From the NCBI GenBank assembly GCA_947629355.1, contig CANRDJ010000011.1, positions 1-37,509 of the forward strand: a stretch of 37,509 bases of DNA, in the 5' to 3' direction. A model generated the notes under the pieces. It was given only the letters and a program-made list of their open reading frames with translations, did no database searches and was not told the DNA's origin. How positions within the stretch are numbered: the stretch's first letter is position 1; every line of letters begins with the position of its first letter. Shown piece by piece: positions 26,800 to 34,806 of this stretch. A program made the position numbers and the translations under genes. Source of the DNA: an uncultured Clostridia bacterium. GTDB lineage: Bacteria; Bacillota; Clostridia; TANB77; CAG-508.

Positions 26800-28563
26800 T
26801 TTCTCTTTTTTTATATCTAATTTTATATGAACTTCTCTTAATTGTTTTTCTGTTACATTTCCTGGTGCACACATTAATAAGTCTTGTGCTTTACTATTCA
26901 TTGGGAATGCTATTACTTCACGTATGTTTGGTTCGTCTGTTAAAAGCATTATCATTCTATCTACACCTGGTGCTATACCTGCATGAGGTGGTGCTCCATA
27001 TTGAAAAGCATTGAACAATGCAGGAAATTTATTTTCTATTGTTTCTTTAGTATATCCAGCTATGTCAAATGCTTTTATCATAATTTCTGGGTCATGGTTT
27101 CTTACAGCTCCTGATGATAATTCTATTCCATTACATACTAAATCGTATTGATATGCAAGTATTTCCAATGGCTCTTTTTCTTCTAGTGCTTTAAGTCCTC
27201 CTTGTGGCATTGAGAAAGGATTGTGGCTAAATGCTACTTTTCCTTCATCATCTAATTCAAACATTGGAAAATCTACTATCCAACAGAATTTAAATGTATC
27301 TTTTTCTAATAAATCTAATCTAGTTGCAAGTTCTGTTCTTATTTGTCCTGCTATATTTCCTACAACACCTTTTTTATCTGATATGAAGAATAAAGAATCT
27401 CCTACTTTTGCTCCTATTTGTTTTAAGAGTTGCTCTTTTGATTCTTCATCAATAAATTTTGCAATAGGTCCTTGAAGTTCATTTCCTTCATTTACTTTAA
27501 GCCATGCTAAACCTTTTGCTCCACATTCTGAAGTTGCAAAATCGACCATTCCATCATAGAATTTCCTTGGAACATCTTGGGCGTTAGGTAATACTATTAT
27601 TCTTACTATTTTACCCTTGAATGCATTAAACTCAACATGTTGGAATATTTCTGTAACATCTTGTATTATAAGTGGATTTCTTAAATCTGGTTTATCACTT
27701 CCATATTTAAGCATTGCTTCTTCAAAAGGAATTCTTGTAAATGGTGTCTGGCTTATTTTTTTATCTGTAAATTCTTTGAATGTGTTATACAAAACACCTT
27801 CCATTACATTGAAAATATCTTCTTGAGTACTAAATGCCATTTCCATATCTAATTGATAAAACTCTCCTGGTGCCCTATCTGCTCTTGCATCTTCGTCTCT
27901 AAAGCATGGTGCTATTTGAAAATATTTATCTATACCCGATACCATAAGTAATTGCTTGAATTGTTGAGGTGCCTGTGGTAGTGCATAAAATTTACCTGGG
28001 TGTACTCTACTTGGTACTAAATAATCTCTTGCTCCTTCTGGTGATGAGCTTGTAAGAATTGGAGTTTGAACCTCTGTAAATCCTCTTTCAACCATTTGAT
28101 TTCTTAAATATTGAATTACTTTTGATCTTAATAAAATATTATTTTTTAATTTATCATTTCTTAAATCTAAAAATCTATATTGAAGTCTTAAGTCCTCTCT
28201 TACTTCTTTATCTTCGTTTATTTCAAATGGTAAGTTTTTTGTTCTTTTCCCTAATATTTCGTAACTTTCTATTGCTACCTCTACTTCACCTGTTGCAATA
28301 TTTTTATTAATTGTTTCTTCATCTCTTTTTTTAACTGTTCCTGTAATTGTACATGTTGATTCAACTGGTATTCTAGATATTTCATCAACTAGTTTGTCTT
28401 CTCCAGAAATAACAGCTTGTGTTATTCCATATTGGTCTCTTAAATCAACAAAAACTAATCCTCCTAAATCTCTTATCGTTTGTATCCATCCTGCAATTTT
28501 AACTGTTTCACCTACATTTTTTAATGTTAATTCATTACAGTTATGTGTTCTGTACTTATTCAT
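26797..28563 (-). CDS. aspS: Aspartyl-tRNA synthetase
   Basis: This is a class IIb synthetase of 588 aa, the bacterial size. It has an N-terminal OB-fold anticodon-binding domain (about 1-105), the motif-2 region [22 protein letters not shown] at about 218-240, the bacterial insertion domain, and motif 3 [12 protein letters not shown] near the C-terminus. AAGGAGGAAACGA precedes the ATG. A T-box leader lies directly upstream, so expression should rise when uncharged tRNA-Asp accumulates. The last codons and the stop run into the 85-bp palindrome. Confidence 0.97.
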   Translation of the reverse strand: MNKYRTHNCNELTLKNVGETVKIAGWIQTIRDLGGLVFVDLRDQYGITQAVISGEDKLVDEISRIPVESTCTITGTVKKRDEETINKNIATGEVEVAIESYEILGKRTKNLPFEINEDKEVREDLRLQYRFLDLRNDKLKNNILLRSKVIQYLRNQMVERGFTEVQTPILTSSSPEGARDYLVPSRVHPGKFYALPQAPQQFKQLLMVSGIDKYFQIAPCFRDEDARADRAPGEFYQLDMEMAFSTQEDIFNVMEGVLYNTFKEFTDKKISQTPFTRIPFEEAMLKYGSDKPDLRNPLIIQDVTEIFQHVEFNAFKGKIVRIIVLPNAQDVPRKFYDGMVDFATSECGAKGLAWLKVNEGNELQGPIAKFIDEESKEQLLKQIGAKVGDSLFFISDKKGVVGNIAGQIRTELATRLDLLEKDTFKFCWIVDFPMFELDDEGKVAFSHNPFSMPQGGLKALEEKEPLEILAYQYDLVCNGIELSSGAVRNHDPEIMIKAFDIAGYTKETIENKFPALFNAFQYGAPPHAGIAPGVDRMIMLLTDEPNIREVIAFPMNSKAQDLLMCAPGNVTEKQLREVHIKLDIKKEK

Positions 28564-28584
28564 TTCGTTTCCTCCTTATATAAA

Positions 28585-28619
28585 TAAAAACATCCCTGCA
28601 TACATATTGTATACAGGGA
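28585..28619 (-). terminator. T-box-controlled terminator of aspS
   Basis: TCCCTGTATAC and GTATGCAGGGA form a hairpin followed by T-rich sequence on the minus strand, between the T-box sequence and the aspS ribosome-binding site. Confidence 0.85.
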
Positions 28620-28803
28620 CGAAGATAACTTTATTTTCTCCGCGGTGCCACCCTTATTGGAATTTTATTTCCCGCTTTTTTTAACTTTTATAAGCTCCAA
28701 TGTGTTTCATAATTAAACTTATCTATAAATGCTTTCAGCCTAGGCATTTACTCTCTTTAAATAATTATATTAATTACTTTCATTGTTAAATGCTCTTTTT
28801 GGA
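28585..28803 (-). promoter_or_regulatory. T-box riboswitch (tRNA-Asp) upstream of aspS
   Basis: The minus strand contains the canonical T-box sequence AGGGTGGCACCGCGG (28654-28640), preceded by a leader of about 150 bases with stem-forming blocks including GGCTGAAAGC, and followed by a terminator hairpin. The antiterminator bulge reads TGGC, whose C pairs with discriminator base G73, as expected for bacterial tRNA-Asp. I could not place the specifier codon with certainty. Confidence 0.92.
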
Positions 28804-28810
28804 TTTTTAT

Positions 28811-28839
28811 ATTTTATACTATTTTCCCTTTTTTGTCAA
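28811..28839 (-). promoter_or_regulatory. Promoter of the aspS T-box transcript
   Basis: A TTGACA -35 (complement of 28834-28839) and TAAAAT -10 (28811-28816) with 17-base spacing fit a start near 28804. Confidence 0.7.
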
Positions 28840-28883
28840 TTATTTATACAGTTTTATTTTATCTGTTTTTCATTTGGAAATTA

Positions 28884-28912
28884 TTTACATTTATTCTTTC
28901 TTATGCTATACT
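28884..28912 (+). promoter_or_regulatory. Promoter of the 22-codon peptide gene
   Basis: A TTTACA -35 (28884-28889) and TATACT -10 (28907-28912) with exact 17-base spacing give a transcript start about 40 bases before the small ORF. It is divergent from the aspS promoter. Confidence 0.7.
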
Positions 28913-28957
28913 TGTTTTTCCTTTCGCTTAATGGCAGAAAGGAGGTTATTTATACAA

Positions 28958-29026
28958 ATGAAGAATTTAGTTAAAATGCTAGTCTTATTATTAATTCTTT
29001 TAATATTAAAAGAATTTAATACATAA
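28958..29026 (+). CDS. 22-aa hydrophobic peptide gene with its own promoter and terminator
   Basis: A complete small transcription unit: promoter at 28884-28912, AAAGGAGG ribosome-binding site at about 28937, ATG at 28958, 22 codons, TAA, then a perfect terminator hairpin. The peptide begins MKNLVKML, is almost all Leu, Ile and Val in the middle, and ends KEFNT, so it should form one membrane helix with a charged residue near each end. I do not recognise a family. Small regulatory membrane peptides and type I toxins both look like this. No antisense RNA gene is evident, although read-through from either side could supply one. Confidence 0.6.
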   Translation: MKNLVKMLVLLLILLILKEFNT

Positions 29027-29029
29027 GGC

Positions 29030-29061
29030 AAAATGCACTAGTGACAGCTAGTGCATTTTTA
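29030..29061. terminator. Bidirectional terminator between peptide gene and spoIIE
   Basis: AAAATGCACTAG and CTAGTGCATTTTT form a perfect 12-bp hairpin with T-run on the plus strand. The minus strand also ends in T residues, so it can serve spoIIE as well. Confidence 0.85.
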
Positions 29062-29139
29062 ATTTACACAAATGAATTTAATTAAAATACTTCATTCATA
29101 TATATTATATTAGTATTTACAATATTTGTCAATATTAAT

Positions 29140-31367
29140 TTAATTTACTTTATTAACTTTTGCAATAAGTACTGTCATATCATCTTTTGCAATTCCTAAT
29201 CCGTTATCTATAGCTTCTTGTAACAAAATATCTGCAATTCTTTGTATATCATCTGTTTCTATATTTTCTAGTAGTTCTTTTACCCAAATTTCCTTATTAG
29301 TAAGTTCTTCGTTTGATTCTAGTATTCCGTCGCTACACATTACTATAATTTCTCCACCTTTTAGGTCTTTATCATATACCACTAAATCAATATTATCTAC
29401 AATTCCTGCAGGTAGAGATACTGCTTTTACAACTTCAACGTTATTATTTGATTTTATAAATGTTGGACAAGCTCCATTTTTTATAAATTCTATATTTCCA
29501 TTGCTACTGTCAAATACAGAAATATCAATAGTTGCATACGTTTCCTCATTAGAGTTTAAATTCACAGATGAATTAATTAATCCTATTGAAACATCTCTAT
29601 CAAATCCTGTTGTAAGAAGTCTTTTTAGCATTTTTATAACAGTTGAGCTGCTTTTTTTTGCTCTTGGACCTGATCCCATTCCATCACTTATTGCCATCAT
29701 ATATTTTCCATCATGTAATTTGGTCTGTACACTAGTGTCTCCTGATACTTCACTATTGTTTTTAGTAGCAGAACTTGATGCTACTTCAATTTTAAATTTT
29801 ATCTCTGGGCTTTTTACTTCTTCATTTTTTTCTTTATCTTCTATATCTTCAGCAAGTGAAGATATAACTTTTGATACTCCTCCGAAGTTGATTCGCAAGT
29901 ACTTTTTTGTTACTTGCTTCTTTTTGTTTCCATATAAGATTTAATTTATTTATTCTATATGTATGGTTAATTGCTTTTACAATTTGAGTTATATCATTTT
30001 CAATTTGATTATTTCTTTCATCTTCTTCATTTAAACCTATAATGTAACTATTATTAATTTCAAATATGTGTATTAATTCTTCCCTTGTTATTTCTTCTTT
30101 TTCCTCTAACAAATCATATACACTATCTAAAATACTGTCCTCATCATATATTATATCTTCATATAGTAAGTTGTCTGAAAAGTCTTCTATATTATTTAAT
30201 AATTCTTCCTTAAAACTTTGCTTACTATCATCTTTTAATTCTTCGTCTGTTTCAATTGTTGTTGCTGCAACTTCGCTATAACTTTTAGCCATTTCTGAAA
30301 TTGTTTCAGAAACAGTATTTAGTTTATATATTGTTTCCTTATCCCCTTCAATTTGTCCACCTGTAGTAGGAAGAAGTTTTGTTCTACCTATTATATCTGA
30401 TATATCAATATTAATATTTTTTGGAAGTAATAATAATCCAAGTGAAGCAATTAAAATCTCTCTTATTGTTATAACTGGAACTGTATTTCCATTTGCTACA
30501 TATGTAAGGATTGCATTACCTAAAGCAAATCCTATTATAACACCTATTTTGCCGAGTTTATTTAATATACCTGCTATCATTCCGAGATATTGCATATGAT
30601 GCAACCAAAATTGGACTTGATGCCCCTATGATCCCAAGTACCATTCCTATTGTAATTCCGGATGTTGCTCCAATCAGCATTCCGTTTTTCCATCCTAAGA
30701 AAAGCACTAACATAATACTTAAAATATTACTAATTGATAATCCGAAAATATTTAATCCATGTAAAGAGTAAATTGCAATTGATAATAAAAGACTTGCTCC
30801 AATTACTTCTTCTACTGTAAATGCTTGTTTTATTCCGTATTCTTTTATTACTGTAATTGAATTTGCAAATATTTTATAAAATATATATGTAAGAATTGAA
30901 AAAACAATACTAACTAATAAATCATATACTAAAAACATTGTGAAGAACATTTTTCCTGCTTGCACAATAAATGATGATATCATAATATATAAACCTAATT
31001 TTAGTTTTTCGTTTCTGTCTTCTTGAAATTTTGGTCTAAATATTAATGTCATTACTATAAATAATAAAGTAGTTAATAAATAATTTAAAAATCCACTAGC
31101 TCCAAATCCTATTAGAGTACCTAGAGCTGTTGCAATATACACAATTCCTGCTGGTATTCTATTACTGCAAGTAGCCGCAAATATGGCAAGTCCAAAAGGT
31201 GCAAATTCTCCGTTAAAGCTTACCATGGATACCATGAATGAAATTGCATATAAAATAAAGTCAGATACTGAAAAAAGATTTTTAATATTTATAATTTTTT
31301 TTCCTTTATTATCAGTATCAAAACTTTTATCTTCTTTTATTTCTTCATCTATTATGTTTTGAAACAT
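29140..31367 (-). CDS. spoIIE: Stage II sporulation protein E, two +1 frameshifts
   Basis: SpoIIE is the membrane serine phosphatase that activates sigma-F in the forespore by dephosphorylating SpoIIAA. After two shifts the product is 741 aa, somewhat shorter than the Bacillus protein. It has about ten membrane helices in residues 35-310, a central regulatory region to about 490, and a C-terminal PP2C domain with ISDGMGSGPRAKKSS and MCSDGILE metal-site motifs. Extra C residues fall at Gly262 (membrane part) and Gly495 (QLGGVSKVISSLAEDI, just ahead of the phosphatase). Without them products end at about 270 or 505 residues and lack phosphatase. Codon arithmetic closes exactly (742 codons with stop). 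I placed the start at ATG 31367 after GAAGGTGG; an upstream TTG overlaps that site. Confidence 0.93.
29882..29884 (-). other. +1 frameshift site: CTT CGG A (spoIIE, Gly495)
   Basis: Frame reads CAA-CTT-CGG-AGG and ends soon after. Skipping the C gives CAA-CTT-GGA-GGA-GTA-TCA and opens the complete PP2C domain. Confidence 0.95.
30582..30584 (-). other. +1 frameshift site: TCT CGG A (spoIIE, Gly262)
   Basis: Frame 0 reads ATA-TCT-CGG-AAT and stops eight codons later. Skipping the C gives ATA-TCT-GGA-ATG-ATA and continues the membrane domain. Confidence 0.93.
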
Positions 31368-31700
31368 CTTTACCACCTTCAATAACTTTCTCTAATCTTT
31401 TGTATACAAGAAAAGTGAAATTGCCTACTTTCCCCTGTCTAACTTGAGCTTCCAAATATAATTAGGAATTCTCAACAGACCAATCACCATTATAGAATTT
31501 ATATATAATAGGAAAGTTCAACCTTTTTATTATATATAAAATTTTAGTCGCTTGTCCTAATTTTACTACTTCTATATAGATTTTTTTGTCATATCTAGTT
31601 GTCAAAATAGAAAAAGTTTTTTGCAATTTGTGATATATTTATTTAAAATTACTCTTTTGTTTCCTTTATTTTTTATAAATTGTTTTGTTTTATGTATGTT
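31368..31700. other. Intergenic region gdpP-spoIIE
   Basis: These 333 bases are AT-rich with no gene. The spoIIE ribosome-binding site is at the left end. TTGTCAAAA at 31599-31607 (plus strand) resembles a Spo0A-binding box, which would suit spoIIE control, but it lies about 230 bases from the start and a single match in AT-rich DNA is weak. I found no convincing 17-base-spaced promoter. Confidence 0.4.
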
Positions 31701-33708
31701 TTACGCTAGTTCTGTAAAATATTCGTTTATCCTTATTATAAGTTCATGTTTAGCTTCTTCAATTGTCATTCCTTCTAATTGTGCACCAGCAAGTGTAATA
31801 TGTCCTCCACCTCCGAAGTTTTTCTAGTATTATTTGAACATTTATATCTCCTATAGAACGTCCACTAATACAAATTTTATCTCCTAGGTTACCCATTACA
31901 AATGATGCTGTTATATTACTTATTGTAAGCAATTCATCTGCAGCCTTTGCACAAATTAAATTGGCATTCTTATCCTTTTCTTCATATTCTGAAATTCCTA
32001 TAGATTCATTTATTATTTCTGCTTTTTTCACTATATCTGCTATTACATTATAACTTTCTAAATCACTTTGAAACCATTTTTTTACTCTTATTATATCAAT
32101 ACCATATTTTCTTAAATATGCCGCTGCTTCAAAAGTTCTTACACCTGTTTTAAATGTAAAGTTTTTTGTATCTACCATAATACCCGCATATAGTCCTTCT
32201 GCTTCTACTTGATTTAATACTATATCATTAGTTCCATATTCTATAATTTCTGTTACTAATTCAGATGCTGATGAAGCATACGCCTCATGGAAAGTAAGTA
32301 TTGCATTCTCTATAAAATCAGCACTCTTTCTATGGTGATCTACTATAACTATATTTTCTGTTTTATCTAAAAGCTCTGGTACCTCAACAAAATTCTTTTT
32401 ATGTGTATCTGTGACTATTAATAAAGTATTAGAATTTATTTTTGACAAGGCCTCTGACTTATCGATAATAATATCTTTATATTCTTCTTGCTTATTTAAT
32501 GTTTCTATAAAACTGCTAATAGCCAAACTTTTAGTATTATTTACCACATATACATCTTCCTTGATTGTTTTGGCAAATCTATATAATCCTAAACTAGATC
32601 CAATTGAATCAATATCTCCATTTTGATGTCCCATAATTATTACATTTTCTGCATTTCCTATTAATTCTTCTAAAGCATGTGCCACAACTCTAGCTTTAAC
32701 TTTAGTTCTCTTTTCTAATTCTTGAGCCTTTCCTCCAAAGAAATTATATTTCCCATTTGTTTTTACTACTGCTTGGTCTCCACCTCTTCCAAGTGCTATA
32801 TCCATTGCATCATTTGCTGTTTGATATCTTTCATAATCTGTTTCCCCTTCATTAGATATAGCTATACTTAATGTCAATTGTAATTTTTCACTAGTTTTTA
32901 TCTCTTTTATTTTATCTAACACACTAAATTTTTCATTTTGCATTTCTTCTAAATGTTTTTGTTCAAATACATATACAAATGTATCTCTTTCTGTTTTTAT
33001 CATTATACCTTCTGATTTAATTGCCCAATCATATAATGTTTTTTCTATTTCTGCCATTACTTGTGGTTTTTCTTCTGCAGCTATTCTTTGTATAATTTCT
33101 TCATAATTATCAATCATTATAATTCCAACACAAGTTTTAGAATTATTATATTTATTTAATAATTCTTTTGTTTCAGTAATATCTATAAAGTATAATATAG
33201 TCATATATTTACTAGTTTTTCTTTTATCTTTTTGTTTTATTTTTACATAGTCGCCAATTACATGGTAAGTCTTCTCATCTATATCTACTTCTTTATCGAC
33301 TGTTGGTATATTATTATTATCGATATCCATTTTTATTTCTTTTGTAATTTCATCAATATAGTTATTAATTCCAACATTAGCAAATTCTCTATTAAACTTA
33401 GAGCTTCTCCAAATAACATTTCCATCTGTTTCAAGTATAATTAGTGGAAATGGTGAATTTATTAATGTGTTTTTTGCTGCTGAGTCCATGCTTATTGTAA
33501 GTTCATTGATATAGCTAGATATTTCAGATTTTCTTTTATTATATACCACTACCGTATACAAAATTATTGCAAAGTATAAAATTATACTTGGAATAATATA
33601 TGTTGTAACATTTATACATAATAAAATTAAGGCTATCGCAATTATTGCAAGATATACCTTCGTTTTAGTATCCATATTTTCAAACATTTTCATATTGTTT
33701 TTTTGCAT
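31701..33708 (-). CDS. gdpP: Cyclic-di-AMP phosphodiesterase GdpP, one +1 frameshift near the C-terminus
   Basis: GdpP hydrolyses c-di-AMP to pApA. After one shift the protein is 668 aa, normal for the family. It has two N-terminal membrane helices (about 17-55), a PAS-like region, a degenerate GGDEF domain, and a DHH/DHHA1 catalytic module with VTDTH, IVDHHRKS and the C-terminal LGGGGHxxxAGAQ motif. The extra C falls at Gly632 in that last motif. Frame 0 would replace it with about 20 unrelated residues and lose the DHHA1 GGGH motif. Removing the C gives 669 codons exactly, ending at 31701. The start is the ATG at 33708 with a weak GAGAGAG site; an earlier ATG at 33735 lacks one. Confidence 0.92.
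31813..31815 (-). other. +1 frameshift site: CTT CGG A (gdpP, Gly632)
   Basis: Frame 0 reads AAA-CTT-CGG-AGG. Skipping the C gives AAA-CTT-GGA-GGT-GGA-GGA-CAT, the conserved GGGGH of DHHA1 domains. Confidence 0.95.
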
Positions 33709-33746
33709 ATTTTCACTCTCTCTTTCAAAATGCAAAGCGTTTTTAT

Positions 33747-33783
33747 GTAGGCAACCCTTGGTCGACCCTGCAATTATTAATTG
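33747..33783. repeat. Degenerate remnant of the GTAGGGG palindromic element
   Basis: GTAGGCAACCCTTGGTCGAC followed by CCTGCAATTATTAATTG resembles the left part of the 22329-22440 palindrome with several changes. It lies in the rsmA-gdpP gap. Confidence 0.4.
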
Positions 33784-33796
33784 TACCTCAAAATGG

Positions 33797-34661
33797 CTAT
33801 TTTGTCAATTTTTCACTAACATAATCAGCTATTTTTGCAAAATCTTCTAAGGATAATTTTTCGCCTCTTACTTTTAAATCAACCCCTAAATCTGCTAGCA
33901 TTCTCTCTACTTGTTCTTTAGATGCTAAATTGCCATTTGTAAGGCCATTTAAAAGTGTTTTTCTTTTTTGCATAAACGCCATTTTAATTATTTTAAATAA
34001 TAATTCTTCATTTTTTACTTTTACTAATGGTGTGTCTAAAACATCTAATTTTATTACACTCGAATTAACTTCTGGCATTGGTATAAATGAAGTATTTGGA
34101 ACGTCTATTACTTTTTTAGGCTCTGTATAATAATTTACTCCATAGGTTATCGCTCCTGAATTTTTTCCACCTGGAGTATCTACTAATCTATCTGCAACTT
34201 CTTTTTGAACCATAACTGTTATACTTTCAATATCTAATCTATCTTCTAATAATTTCATTATTATTGGTGTAGTTATGTAATAAGGTAAATTTGCAACTAT
34301 TTTTGCGGTTTTTAAATTATCACTTTTATTTTCTTTTATTAACATACTTAAATCAACTTTTAAAACATCTGCATTAATCAGTTCAAAATTATCATAAAAT
34401 TTAAAACGGTCACTTAAAATATTAATCATCCTTGTATCTAATTCTATACATATAACTTTTCCTGAATTTTCAAGAAGCTTTTTTGTAAGCGTTCCGAAGA
34501 CCTGGTCCTATTTCTATAATTAAATCACTTTTACTAACACCTGATGCAGTAATAATATTATCTATTACTTTATCATCTATCAAAAAATTTTGTCCTAATC
34601 TTCTATTTGCTACTATATTATATTTTCTTAAAATATTCTTTGTTTCTGTATATGCGTTCAA
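33797..34661 (-). CDS. rsmA: 16S rRNA dimethyladenosine transferase (KsgA), one +1 frameshift
   Basis: RsmA dimethylates two adjacent adenines near the 3' end of 16S rRNA during small-subunit maturation. After one shift it is 287 aa, the usual size, with RRLGQNFLID near the start, SAM motif I IEIGPGLGTLT, the NLPYYITTPI catalytic motif at about 127-136, and a helical C-terminal domain with MAFMQKRKTL. The extra C falls at Gly56, inside the glycine-rich SAM loop. Frame 0 would give a 65-residue stub. Removing it gives 288 codons exactly. I prefer the TTG at 34661, downstream of AAAGGTGA; a GTG at 34670 overlaps that site and is the alternative. Confidence 0.94.
34494..34496 (-). other. +1 frameshift site: CTT CGG A (rsmA, Gly56)
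   Basis: Frame 0 reads GGT-CTT-CGG-AAC and ends after nine more codons. Skipping the C gives GGA-CCA-GGT-CTT-GGA-ACG, the SAM-binding GPGLGT. Confidence 0.96.
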
Positions 34662-34806
34662 TGTAATCACCTTTTACTATTATACAATATATTTATTTTG
34701 TAGTATATACTTATTTTTAGAAATTTTAGTATTTCTTTTAAATTTCAATTGATTTTTAATAATTAATGATATACAATTTTTACAATATTTGATAGTAGGT
34801 GTTAAT

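Noticed and set aside
31599..31607. Spo0A box controlling spoIIE
   Set aside because: It is a single TTGTCAAAA match in AT-rich DNA far from the start and without a clear promoter, so it is mentioned only within the intergenic entry.
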